64,000 nt of DNA from Lumbricus terrestris (lineage: Eukaryota; Annelida; Clitellata; Crassiclitellata; Lumbricidae). Below the pieces are notes generated by a model, which had not been told where the DNA came from, ran no database searches, and saw only the letters and a list, made by a program, of their open reading frames with translations. Both the position numbers and the translations under genes were made by a program. The stretch is from NCBI GenBank assembly GCA_949752735.1, contig OX457038.1:20502012-20566011 (forward strand). The letters are read 5' to 3'. Below, one piece after another: positions 11,227 through 22,016 of the stretch (the first letter of the stretch is position 1; every line of letters starts with the position of its first letter).

Positions 11227-12937
11227 GGAGTGATGATAGTCCTCTACCACCGGGGTCTCAGTCGCCAAGAGCACAAAGTGATGGCTCGGTGCATACGTGC
11301 GATCGTACTGTATTTCGCGCACTTCCTATCTGCTGCCAACAATCCACTTGTCTGTTTAAAAGTAGGTAAACCGGGTATTGTTCGGGAAAGCGTCTATTGT
11401 AGAACGCCGATCTTTCACTAGATATAGATGAAAGGAAAGAAAATGTTGTGGGTTTATAAAGATGAAGAAGCAATTGATATAGGTCTGTAGGATAGGCTCT
11501 ACATCAATGATTAAGCATAAAATAATAAAATGAGAATGCAGGTCCCGCAGTTCGAATCTTGGCTTTTTCTCTTCGCGTTCTGCGATACAGTTGGCCAATA
11601 AATTTGACGATGAAACTGATGCAATAAAATATTTACTCTTCTTACGCTTGACATTCACGTCTAAGTCGAACCGAATGCGATATCAAAGCATTATTATTAT
11701 TATGGCACGCGGTCTGAATCTAAGACGAGGCTTTCGACTTAGTTTCGTCTAGATCCTTAAGCTGCTTCTTTCATGCGCAGTGGATTACTGCAGGCAATTT
11801 ATATTTACGAAAGGTTGGACGAATAGACCTACATAAGAAGGCTATTAAGTCTATATATGCAGAGGCAGTTACACATATTCGGCCTTCGACCATTCTTTGC
11901 TTCGTTGATTCCATCGCATTCTGTCAGTAAAACACTGACGGGAACTGCTAAGCATTCGTACAATTTTATCCACGTGCTCCCTTGTGCAATTATGTATGAA
12001 TAGATCTAACAAACAAAGAAAAAACATAGAAATTGGAAAATAAAACATGCCATGGATATTTTATTTTACTTTTTTTTATTCCACTGCAGTTCACATCATG
12101 TACACTTTCTGAAGATGTATAAAACTAAACATTTAATCATAAAAAATAGTTTGGTTTTCTTCTCAATGCTCTTGCAAGACTTGCAGTTGTCCAGGCTTTA
12201 TTATAAATGAAAAGTGTTCCATATCTCAGAATGAAACACCCCAATGCAAGAGCTCATTCACTTAATCCAGACTGTCAGCGTCTGGGGGACAAATCTCAGA
12301 CCTCTGCGCTTACTCCCTAGCTGTTTGTTTGTTGACTGAAGAAGATGTTTATCCACAGTGTGGTCCAAGTCGTTCACAGAATCCATTCAGCTGCAAATCC
12401 GGCGGAGTTTTCATGAACCCGTGCAAATTATACTGGAGCCACGACAGACATTGCGTGGAGATCATGGACGCATCAAGGCACACAAGCCGTGTTCAGTGTT
12501 GCTCAGCATCTATCATCTCTTGCACGATATCGATTAGCTATCAGGCAACGACCACGCGGGAAGTGGATGAGTCTCGTTGTCATATTTCATCTGCACAATG
12601 TGGATCTTGTAACATTAGTCGCATATTCGACCACAATACAGACTAGCCTATACTACAGCGTTTCCTAACGTTGAATGTCAATGTGTTGACACGAAAGGAT
12701 CGGATGTCACGTGTCGTGTATACCAGGTAGACCTATCTCGTAACGTAACTACAGGATGGCTAACTATCAGATCGTCTTGAGCCATTAGCTGTCGGAAAGG
12801 CTTGACACTGATGATTTCATTATCAACTGAAATGAATGTCTTCCTCACAAGATTCAATCTGCAAGCAGCCACTATAGTACGAGAGCACAATGTATCTGGT
12901 GACATGTATATCGGATATTAATAGCAAAATTCTTCAC
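11227..12937. other. no gene recognised
   Basis: Several short frames have no recognisable domains. A GTTCGAATC B-box-like word occurs at 11552 without a plausible A box or cloverleaf. There is an ATT run at 11690-11703. Confidence 0.4.
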
Positions 12938-13790
12938 TCATTCATTCGTTTCATTCACGTCGAAAATTTATATAGCGTCCCTTCTAGAAGTCTACTCAAA
13001 GGCGCACCCAGCCACGACTAAAAAGATAGGTCTTTAGCATCGGACAGAAAGCAGACAAATTATTCCGAGGTAGAAAATGCAGTACAACAAATTTGCTCCT
13101 GTCTCTGCCTATATGCGTGATGTGCTGCACTGGCTGCCAGTGTCCCAGCGGATCTCATACCGCATTGCTGCTGTGGTCTCACGCTGTGTCCTTGGCTGTG
13201 CTCCGTCATACTTGCGTGATCTTTGCTGTCCAGTCTCTGACGTTGCAGCGCGTCGTGTACTTCGCTCTTCGGCTAGGGGTGAACTTCTGGTCCCGCGGGC
13301 CCGCTTAGTTATTAAGCAGAGCCGTGCTTTCTCGGTTGTGGGGCCTACAGTCTGGAACGACCTCCCGGTTACGCTTCGCTCTCTACTTGTGGCCCATCCG
13401 GCTGGGTTCTACAAGTCTCTCAAGTCTTTTTTCTTTGTTCGTGGTTGGGCTGGGAGCGCCTCTGAGTAGTTTCTTGAAGGGGCGCTATATAAATGCTATG
13501 AATGAATGAATGAAGCGGGAGCCCATTCCACGTGGACGGGCCAACAACCGGGAAGGCTTGACGCTGTCTGGTAGAAAAGCGGGTTCGAGGGACCAGCAGA
13601 TCCCCATTGCCCGAAGAGCGTATAAAGCTCGACGGGAAGCTGAGTCGGTAGCAGGGCGAAAGAGATCAGATAAGTAGGATGGAGCTCTACTAGTGAGACA
13701 TCGCCAGACAATTGCTGCTAAGCTGTAAGAGATGCGTTGCGAGGCAGGAAACCAGTGTAAAATATCACGCATGTAAGCAGAATCGGGGCA
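12938..13790 (-). mobile_element. older LINE-B copy split by a younger LINE-B insertion
   Basis: Two minus-strand pieces belong to one copy. Piece 13790-13514 encodes SAYMRDILHWFPASQRISY, then RAPSYLSDLFRPATDSASRR, and after a frameshift a VVGPSTWNGLPL block. Piece 13076-12938 continues HFLPRNNLSAF, LKTYLFSRGW, and then the GCGCTATATAAA-type tail (here ACGCTATATAAAT) and a GAATGA microsatellite. Read across the gap, the frame continues through the proline-leucine-histidine junction, so the intervening plus-strand segment is an insertion. The copy is 5'-truncated before the SAYMRD block. Confidence 0.85.
13077..13513 (+). mobile_element. younger LINE-B 3' copy nested in an antiparallel copy
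   Basis: A clean frame at 13077-13469 encodes the last ~130 residues of the LINE-B ORF. Blocks in order are SAYMRDVLHWLPVSQRISYR, APSYLRDLC, RRVLRSSARGELLVPRAR, SFVVGPT-like (AFSVVGPTVWNDLPVTLRS), and a C-terminal GSASE-stop. The stop codon lies in GCGCCTCTGAGTAG. After it come only about 45 bp, containing GAAGGGGCGCTATATAAAT and an ATGA microsatellite. The intact frame and good tail suggest this is the youngest LINE-B fragment in the window. The target duplication is ambiguous (about AATG) because it merges with the ATGA tail. It is a 5'-truncated fragment, not a gene. Confidence 0.88.
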
Positions 13791-13849
13791 TGAATCAACT
13801 CACAAGAACGCAATTTACAGAAGACATAAATCTTAACTACCAACAGAAC

Positions 13850-13962
13850 AGAACGGCGCTAATAGCAGCCTAGAAGGCATGTCCGCCCTACAGGGGGCGA
13901 ACTCGTTACCGCTCGCTCTATACGCCAGCGTGTTATCCAATGCGCTACCGCCCCGCCCCACC
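13850..13962 (-). mobile_element. tRNA-derived SINE head (family A)
   Basis: On the minus strand: GCGCATTGGATAACACGC (A-box-like) and GAGTTCGCCCC (B-box-like) about 35 bp further on, then a GGCTGCTATTAGCGCC block. The same order occurs at 30301-30410. It begins just upstream (minus sense) of the LINE-B copy, but no shared tail is visible. Confidence 0.65.
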
Positions 13963-14114
13963 CCCTCCCCATTTATCTATAGATTGTACTGACGTAGCAT
14001 GACATAGAAGGGTTTTAAGAAGTGCATGATTCAGAATACGTTTAGTGCGTCAGAACCACTGAAAATAGAAGTGGCGGTGAGGATTCCAATTCTAAATTGT
14101 ATACATACCAATGA

Positions 14115-14335
14115 TAGATTAAGTAACCATGGTGACTTAATGGTTCCTTTAGCTCGCTCTGCAATAATGCAGAGGCGTTCGTTCTCCGTGGTTGGCCCAA
14201 CGACCTGGAATGAACTTCTCTTGACTATGCAACACCTCCCAAGCTGTTCTCAATTTCACAAACTGTTGAAAACTGTTTTCCCGCTTGATCTCGGTCGGGA
14301 GCGCCTCTGGAATTGATTGAGTATGCATAATTTAA
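14115..14335 (+). mobile_element. LINE-B 3' coding relic
   Basis: The frame up to 14316 contains VPLARSAIMQRRSFSVVGPT, then TWNELL and a LLKTVFPLDLGRERLW end. This aligns with the C-terminus of the 13077 copy; GGGAGCGCCTCTGG marks the usual tail position. The microsatellite is lost. Confidence 0.8.
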
Positions 14336-14539
14336 ACTGCTATAACAGAAACAGATACTTGATGTCGTCAGCGTTGGTCGACTGGGCCAGAGAAATCACG
14401 TCGCCTTGCCCCGATTCACGCATAGTCTATTTATGACTACCTGTGAGTGGAATAATCTTGGGATATTAGCCATCACAATTGAAGTCTTGAACGTCATCTC
14501 AATCTGAGCTCTCACCCTCTTTGGCGAAATCATTTCAAT

Positions 14540-14880
14540 CGCTCGACTGGTTCTTCCTGTTTGATTCACTACTTCTGTCTGCTTGATTGACTGGTTCTTT
14601 CTGTTTGATTGACTGGTTCTTCCTGTTTGATTGACTGGTTCTTTCTGTTTGATTGACTGGTTCTTCCTGTTTGATTGACTGGTTCTTTCTGTTTGATTGA
14701 CTGGTTCTTTCTGTTTGATTGACTGGTTCTTCCTGTTTGATTGACTGGTTCTTTCTGTTTGATTGACTGGTAATTCCTGTTTGATTGACTGGTTCTTCCT
14801 GTTTGATTGACTAGTTCTTTCTGTTTGATTGACTGGTTCTTCCTGTTTGATTGACTGGTTCTTTCTGTTTGATTGATTCG
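14540..14880. repeat. 21-bp minisatellite, about 16 copies
   Basis: Unit TTGATTGACTGGTTCTTYCTG, alternating between CTT and TTT variants. Because 21 is divisible by three, two minus-strand frames stay open for 130-170 codons (Asn-Gln-Thr-Glu-Arg repeats). They have no start context or domain, so I do not call a gene. Confidence 0.95.
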
Positions 14881-15755
14881 TGCACTCGTGTGTTCCTGCC
14901 AATGCAGATTAGCGCACATGTCATAGCTGAGATTGGTCTCAAGCTGGTTCATACCTGTGCATCTATAGGACATGATTCCCTATTCAAGCAGAAATGTCAT
15001 AATTTTGGGTTTGACCATCGCTCGTGACAAGACCTGTCTGGCAATTTTGGCTAATCGAATAAATAAAAAACTCTGCATGGCGGACATGGGTCGTCTTCCT
15101 TTTTCCCATGATGCTTTGGTCCCATCTTGTGCCATCTATCGACCTCAAACGTGTAAGGCAATACATGTGCAATCTCAAATCGGCTGCATCGACTCGCTCT
15201 TTAGAATTATTGTGCTCAATGTGGTGGCACTCTGGTCGGATATGAGCAATCACTCATCAGACAGCACTCGCTCCATTCCTCACCAACCTCCAGCAGCAGC
15301 TTCTAACGCGACTCTTATTTATGTTTTACAATTTATACCATGCATGCAGTATACCAAAACTGTTTATAATTATTGCTCCTAGTTTCTTCCTCACATGCGA
15401 CGTCGTAACAAAGTCTCCGATATCGGTCTAATCATTCTAATGAATGATCGATCGATCGATCATCGAGACCATTAAATATGAAAGAGATCATATAAAATTA
15501 TTAGACAAGCGTCTATCTATCTTCGAAAAGTGCTTTATGGAAGCACACCATTGCTTGCCTTCTAATAATTTGTTGGTTTATTTATACTTCTTTGTATTTC
15601 TGACTCTTTATCTGTTTGTCTAATTGCCCGTTTATCCATTTATCCCTACTTGTCCGCTTGAAAGTTTGTGCACATGCTATTTGCATGTATAGCTGCTTAA
15701 CAGTTTGTCTATTTCATACCACGTTTGTTTATTTGTCCCCTTGCATATCTGTTTA
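14881..15755. other. no gene recognised
   Basis: Open frames on both strands between 14972 and 15382 have no recognisable domain. A GATC run lies at 15446-15462. Confidence 0.4.
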
Positions 15756-15757
15756 CA

Positions 15758-15955
15758 AATGCGCAGTCGGTTTCGTCCTGGTTCTGGTTCTATGTTTATG
15801 GCAGATCCATCGCGACAGCCGTGGTCTGGCTCCAATCCCCGGTGGGTTCCTATTTCTCCTGCAATCGATATGGCTGAGCGACAGGTGTGTCCCATGGATG
15901 ATCGAACGGAAGAGCAGAACATGCAGATCCTGCATGCTATTGTATTGTATGTCGG
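15758..15955 (+). other. possible coding fragment, unassigned
   Basis: A frame of about 65 residues starts MRSRFRPGSGSMFMADP and continues through PRWVPISPAIDM to a Gln/Asn-rich EEQNMQILHAIV stretch. One frame over, it is followed by MQDLQRQQDFLQRLV. The combination of a Met/Pro-rich start and a Gln-rich helical stretch resembles the N-terminal region of retrotransposon gag-like proteins, but no zinc knuckle, protease or LTR is visible. It could be chance. Confidence 0.2.
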
Positions 15956-16181
15956 TCTATATTTAATTATACTATGCAAGACCTGCAGCGTCAGCAGGAT
16001 TTCCTACAACGACTCGTCGGTATACAAAGTCAGACTCAGTTTGCAACAATTTTTTTCTGTTTTGGCAGACACATCAAGTCATCCGGGCTCTAGACTATTT
16101 AGACGTTTTAAATGTTTGCTTCTCGTCCAGTTTTTCTTCGCTTCATTTAAAATTGCCTCATCAATAGGCATACTGATAATT

Positions 16182-16335
16182 ACTTTACTTACTTAGTTAC
16201 TTAGTCCTTCCCGCGCAGGTCTGCACATCGGGCAACGCATTTCCTGATTTCTTCCATTCGTCCCTGTCCATCACCATTTCTTCCGCCTCCTCCCATGACG
16301 TCTCCAGACATCTCAAGTCATCCTTGATATAGTGT
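16182..16335 (-). mobile_element. LINE 3' end with TAAG tail
   Basis: The minus strand encodes IKDDLRCLETSWEEAEEMVM, then DRDEWKK, and ends before a TAAG microsatellite. The W-EEAEE-x-DR-x-W pattern is the C-terminal signature of non-LTR ORF2 proteins of the RTE/CR1 type. Only about 150 bp is present. Confidence 0.75.
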
Positions 16336-16426
16336 CAGTTCTTTCGTGGACTCCCTCCACAGTCCTCACCTGTCAACACGTTACTTGATGAGTGAATTCG
16401 TTGCGTTTTTCTGTTGCGCATGTTTT

Positions 16427-16525
16427 TTACCATGGAGGGTTGCAAGCACTCCGCGGAACCCTCCTCCTTTATCCTGGCTTGGGACAGGATCAGGATATCT
16501 TAAGATACCCCGAGGCGGAGTTATA
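16427..16525. repeat. dispersed repeat, copy 1
   Basis: CCCTCCTCCTTTATCCTGG followed by CTTGGGACAGG resembles 46591-46625 (CCCTCCTCCTTTATTCAGG, TTTGGGACTGG). The class is unknown. Confidence 0.5.
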
Positions 16526-17212
16526 TAATTACATAGCAATTAATAGCTTACTGTAGACTTTACTTAGGTAATGTATTACAAAGAGATTTCGGAGACGGTT
16601 TCTGGGTCTACTGCTCAGATGCTGTGCATGTGAAATTCTGCTACGTTGTGTGATCAAGTGAGGAACACTCGAAGCGCATTTCCGTCAAAACAACCAAATC
16701 TCGCAACGTTAAAAGTTCCGGTTGTAGGATTACTCAGACTTCAAATGACAGACGTAAGGACCTACAGGTACAAACGAATGTATGGATGATCTGACAGAAG
16801 AAGAATAGCACATTGACGCCAAGCATCAGTTGAATAGGCCTACAATCGATATCGGCGTAATATTGACACGATGCTAGTATGATAAGGCTAGTAAGAGCTA
16901 TTGTCATTGTTGCTGATGTGGTTGTCATCCACAATGACGGTGAATGGGCGCCGATAAAAAGACGCTAACATAATATATCGGCGCTTCTTCCATGCGCTAG
17001 CGACCTCTCTCCATCTATACAGCGTCCATGAGTGGGCGCGCCGACACAGCGTAGTCTGCCTGCCTGCCTCCTCATCTATAAATATGCAGACCTGCCTAGG
17101 TAGAGAGAGAGAGGCCTCTGTCGACACGATATAGCACTTGGCGTCGCGAGATTTACGCGAGACTTTGGAACCCGACGCCAAAGCGACGAACGTTGATGAT
17201 AGGAATGAGGAA
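16526..17212. other. no gene recognised
   Basis: No coding signal is recognised. A TAGGCCTA octamer lies near 16836. Confidence 0.4.
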
Positions 17213-17446
17213 GTATGACGAACAATTGAGTGCATGACGAACAATTGAGTGCATGACGAACAATTGAGTGCATGACGAACAATTAAGTGCATGACGAACA
17301 ATTAAGTGCATGACGAACAATTAAGTGCATGACGAACAGTTAAGTGCATGACGAACAATTGAGTGCATGACAAACAATTCAGTGCATGACGAACAATTAA
17401 GTGCATGACGAACAATTCAGTGCATGACGAACAATTCATTGCATGC
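17213..17446. repeat. 19-bp minisatellite, about 12 copies
   Basis: Unit GACGAACAATTGAGTGCAT with GAG/AAG/CAG variants at one site. Since 19 is not a multiple of three, the translated repeat cycles through frames as a 19-residue period. The Cys/His-rich minus-strand frames are therefore artefacts. Confidence 0.95.
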
Positions 17447-18990
17447 CTCTGATTGAGACGACATTCGTTTCGTCTGTTTTGACGTTTCTCGCCGCAGCGC
17501 AACAACGGCTGCTGCATGTCTGGCAGGTGCGGATTATTTGGCAGAAGACGACGTATATTTAACGATAGGAAAACGATGAGCAGGCGATCAATCTAGAGTT
17601 GGAGATGGTACTACGATTGAGTCAAATTAATTAACTTTCATATGTTGAGAATGGTACTTTGAAAGTTAGGCTTCGACATAAGTCAGAAGATTCACAAAGG
17701 AAAGAACGGTCATCTATTATATAAACGCGGACATAATTATCTTGCGTGTTTCATCTGACCTTTCGTCGACGCACTATTGCATAGGTATGTATACAGGCCT
17801 ACCTATGTAATAAATTAATGAGGTCGTAGAACACTGTACTGATGATGAATTGCTTTGATTTTTTTATCGAAATCTTTTTGTCTGCATCTCAGTCTGTCTA
17901 TAGGTTGTCGTTGTCAACCTCTTTGTTACAATTAGCTTTAGTTGTAGTCATTGCCATCGCGTGCCCTAATAGCATTCAGAATTTCAGTACCGGTTGGCAA
18001 TTTCAAATATTTTATTTCATTCATACTGCACGTTCAATAGATCTATGCCAAAGCAATATGTGATTTGGGCAATTAAATTGATATATTAGATTTTTTAATT
18101 TGATAGTTACAAATATTAAAAATCATGCGACGATATAGACTAGGCCTAAATGTTACTTCGACTAAGTTAGACTATAGTTATAAGATGTAGGTCGGCCTAA
18201 AATTAATGCTGGTCAATCTATAGAGCTTGCAATGCGTTTGTATTATTATACGCTTGAATAAGTGAACTTAGTTTTATATAGGAATAATGGCATAGGCCAC
18301 ATGGAAAGCAAGACTTCAGCATAAAAGCGCCGATAGCACTAACACTTCCTCAGCGTCATATATTTTAGCGAGAGATGCCTCGTGGAACCTGCGTGGATAA
18401 GTTAATGTCAGGCAAGATTGTCTAATTAAACGCCGACGAGAAGATCGGGGAAGGTGTGGGACGATTCGCTAGAAATTGATGAACTACGTGTCGAAGACAA
18501 TTAAGAGCAGACTACTGATTAGAATAGCGTCACTGATTAGTGATTCCGATCCAATTAATTCTGGAACAGTCCGTTGGATCTCTACCGCCGTGTAGAATGC
18601 ATAGCATTGCATACCAAAGGATAGGCGGGGACCAAGGTAAAAATCATGTATGACGATCTATAGTCGCCTTTCTGCAGGCTCTAATTCAATTTAGGTTTCT
18701 AATGATCATACATTCGCCACTTGATCAAGGCGTTGAAGCAACAGGTACGACTATTATTACTTATCCCTACAAACTGTCGGATAATCCAACGAAAGCTCGT
18801 TTCTGATTCGCTAATAATCTGCATATATTCGGCGCGGATGTCACGTTTACTAGGCCCTACTTTTTCTGCCAATCGTCATCAAACTTTTGTGTAGGCCTAT
18901 GCTAAATGTGCGCAGCAGTTTTGCGTGACCAACATTTTGCAAAGCAATGACTCATCAAACTGGCCGTGCATGCTGAAGAATTCTTTGGAA
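17447..18990. other. no gene recognised
   Basis: No coding or mobile-element signal except TAGGCCTA octamers near 18142 and 18893. The frame at 17842-18063 is hydrophobic but too short and uncharacterised to call. Confidence 0.4.
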
Positions 18991-19038
18991 TAATCCAATC
19001 AATCAATCAATCAATCAACCAATCAATCAACCAATCAA
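18991..19038. repeat. CAAT tetranucleotide repeat
   Basis: About eleven AATC/CAAT units, two with A to C changes. Confidence 0.9.
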
Positions 19039-19160
19039 GACTCGTATACTGCATCAATGTTCCGGAGGTGACATGAACCTGATTTCATATTGCATTGACC
19101 CGGGTCGACTAAGCGCGGACGTCAATGTACTACCTGAACTGAGAATATACATAATATGTA

Positions 19161-19203
19161 TATACGCGAAACGTATACATATTATGTATACGTTTCGCGT
19201 ATA
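19161..19203. repeat. 43-bp near-perfect palindrome
   Basis: Two 21-bp arms are exact reverse complements, separated by a single T. The left arm begins TATACGCGAAACGTATACAT. It lies 20 bp from the left end of the hAT-like element, just outside its target duplication. It would extrude as a cruciform or fold as a hairpin in RNA. The origin is unknown. Confidence 0.93.
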
Positions 19204-19222
19204 TCTTTAGGTCTATATATAG

Positions 19223-21812
19223 TAGGGTGGCCCTTAAAAATGAAAGTTAAAAATAATCTGCTGGCACCCCTCCAATCTATTTCAATTATGAAGAAAATAA
19301 TTTGTGCAAAAAATCTTTGCAATAGGGCAATATTTAGGTGTGCCCCCCGAGCTCTCAAGTTTCAATAATGTACGAGTAAACTTCCAAATTATAATTGGAA
19401 TTGCAAACTGAAATTTTCAGCGCTTTAATACATTCTGTCGGCCTACTAATGTTTGCAATGCTTCAACATTTAATATTTAGCACTTACTAACTTATTAAAA
19501 TTACGTGAGCTCTAAAATTTTAGTACAATTTCAAATATATGTTTGATTAACGTTTGTTGTCTGGTTGAAAAAAGGTGGCAATATTTTATGAAGAGTTGCT
19601 TAATGCAAGAAAAGACATTTGATTTTAGTCTACTATAATAATAATTGGAAACATAGGCCTACATTGTCAGACATAGTAAATACGAAATATTACAAATAAT
19701 TATTCATAATTAATTATGCAAACGCGAGGGAAACAAGTGTCTATCTACTTGGCTCTTATGAGCCTGAAATTCTTGGAGCAAAGTTGCCATCGTATCGTCA
19801 AACTTTTGGATACTTCATGCATCTACGCAAAGTTGGCAAACAGAGAGTCCGTTATTCCAGTCAACAGGCTATAGAAAAAGCCACTCTATTTTGGAACCGA
19901 GCTGGTATACCTGTAAGAGGCAAAAAGCATTGTATTGACAAGTTGGAGTCGGTGTTCGTGGAATGGAAAGGACTTCAAAAGCATAGACACCGAACAGCTA
20001 CAGCTCACAAGATTAAGGAGGAGAAATTTATTGAGAGACTAGATGACCTGTTTGATATTGCCCATGCAGACGCTCTCACAATGATCTCCATTCCTGAAGA
20101 CAGAGACTTTCTACTCTCTCAAAGGCAGAAGGGACGTCCAGGTTCAGTTGGTGCAGCTGACATGGTGGATAGCCTATGTGTCGAAGACAGCGTGCACAGG
20201 AACGAAAGGAAGTGTAACAGATGCGCAAGAAAACCACAGGAAGAGCTCGCAGTGTGTACAAGCCAGTTAGTAGGCCTACTGGATATCAATTCCTGTTCAA
20301 GTGATGAACAATCAAGTGATGAAAGTGATGGGCCTGACGTTGGATGTAAAGGAAACAAAACCTGCAGCACAAACTCTAGTAAAAATGATGCAACTGCGCC
20401 CAAACGAGCCAGAATCAATATTCTGTCTCCTGGTCTGACATCGGCTTTGGACAGAACAAAGATTTCGTCAAGAAATGCTACATTCGTTCTTAGCGAAGTG
20501 ACTTCCAGTCTTGACTGTGACGTCAAGAGTTTGAATATCAACCAAAATTTCATTCAACGAGCCAGGGCGAGTAACAGAACCACCAAATCAAACAGCCTTC
20601 AATACGAATTTTCCGCCTTGTTTCCTTTAACCGTTCATTGGGACGGCAAGTTTCTGGAAAATTTGACATCACGCGAACATGTTGACCGTCTTCCAGTTCT
20701 GATCTCGGGTGTATGAATTGAACAGTTACTGGGCATTCCAAAACTATCCTCAGGAACAGGCTCAGCTCAAGCATCTGCAGTCGTCCAGTGTTTGAGAGAG
20801 AGGAATGTTCAAGATCAGCTTGTTGCTTTGTGCTTTGACAACACAGCCAGCAACACAGGTCATCGTTCAGGTGCATGTTTCCTAATAGAACAAGAATTGA
20901 ATAAAGATCTCCTATTATTTCTATATAGATAGCTTATTGGACTTGCTCTTTTTGATTCAAGGGTATCCAATGACTCCAAGAAGCCAATGATTGCTGCCAT
21001 GGAAGAAGTAGCCCCAGATCATCCGCCTAAACGACCCAGTGTGAAGTCAGATGCATTTCTTGGCACCAGCGGTCTGGAACAAAACTGTACAACCAACTCC
21101 AAGAAACTGTTCCAGGTGCTTGGTCTGCGTGGACTATCTGAGATGATGCTTTCCAAAGATCCTGTTCTTTGGGAAGAGCATGAAGCATTTCGAGAAGCAC
21201 AAGCAGTGCTCAAAGGGTTGGCTGTCGTCAATGATAGAGCTGAACGAGGTGTGGCACTCATCCAGGACTTAAATAAAAAGCTAACAAAAGATGAGGATCA
21301 GCTTCAATTTCTCCTGCAGGTTGTCAGTGAACATCGACGACAGTTCCCTGACTGTACGAAAAGAAATATAGTGTCAAATTAGTAGAAAGCAGTGATTCCT
21401 GCATTTTATTGTCCTGTACTGAACAGAACAGAAATTGCAGGCCCTCCAAAAAAGTATGATCATTTACTTCTGTGACCAGCTGAACAGTGAACACTGAACA
21501 ATAACTGAATTATAATTGAACCGTAAACACTTGTTTCATTGGCATTGTTGCATCACTAGAGTGTATTTTAGTCATCTCTGTAAAATTATGAGTCACAGTG
21601 TGTTGAATATAGTTTGGTTGAAATTGTATGATTCAATTGATCGAATTTGTATTAAAGAATAAATTTCGGCGCTCGAGGGGCACCCCTAAATGTTTTGCAA
21701 TTCCAAAATCCTTTTCAACATAATGTTATTTCTATAATTGGCATGGATTGAAAGGGTGCCAGACAAAATTTTACAATTTTTATTTTTTGGCTGTATGCTA
21801 AGGGCCACCCTA
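19223..21812 (+). mobile_element. hAT-like DNA transposon, defective
   Basis: The ends are exact inverted repeats, TAGGGTGGCCCTTA. They are flanked by a perfect 8-bp duplication, ATATATAG (19215-19222 and 21813-21820). Looser subterminal similarity continues for about 150 bp, with CTGGCACCC and TTTAGG-GTGCCCC words on both sides. The 8-bp duplication and a YARNG-type terminus support hAT or a hAT relative. The interior is one decayed transposase-like frame on the plus strand. At 2.6 kb it is shorter than a full autonomous copy would need, because the central part of the protein is missing. The intact duplication shows it has not been rearranged since insertion. Confidence 0.88.
19702..21382 (+). 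pseudogene. transposase-like pseudogene of the hAT-like element
   Basis: A single frame runs from about 19702 to the TAG at 21380, with only two internal stops: TGA at 20714 and TAG at 20930. Recognisable features in order: YLLGSYEPEILGAKLPSYRQ near the start; a basic region; DALTMISIPEDRDFLLSQRQ; a Cys-x2-Cys pair in KCNRCARK; an acidic Ser-rich stretch; VHWDGKFLE (candidate first Asp); DQLVALCFDNTASNTGHRSG (candidate second Asp); then, after the second stop, LIGLALFDSRVSN and a C-terminal NDRAERGVALIQDLNKKLTK. I recognise this as a transposable-element protein family found in several invertebrates, often left uncharacterised. The region normally lying between ASNTG... and ALFDSRV is missing in frame, so the second stop may mark a deletion junction. 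Confidence 0.75.
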
Positions 21813-21820
21813 ATATATAG

Positions 21821-22014
21821 TATATATATATATATACACGAATATATGAAATAAGCCAAAGTGTATTAAGGAAATAAGCTTATACATCCGTTTATGCACT
21901 TAAAAAACTTATTCTTGACATTAGAAATTCAGCATCAATCTTATATAAGAGAGGAATAACTCTGTTTAATGGAAAACGGACATAGCAAACGACATTCAGT
22001 CATTTTATCGCTTC
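21821..22014. other. short spacer between two transposons
   Basis: AT-rich sequence with a TA run next to the hAT-like target duplication. Nothing else is seen. Confidence 0.5.
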
Positions 22015-22016
22015 TA

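Noticed and set aside
11540..11570. GTTCGAATC as a tRNA gene or SINE B box
   Set aside because: No A box at the right distance and no acceptor-stem pairing.
14396..14973. Two long minus-strand frames with Asn-Gln-Thr-Glu-Arg repeats
   Set aside because: They come from a 21-bp minisatellite whose period is a multiple of three; no start context or other domain.
17213..17446. Regular 19-bp repeats considered as a CRISPR array
   Set aside because: There are no unique spacers between repeats and the genome is animal; it is an ordinary minisatellite. The same applies to 42945-43199 and 60169-60450.
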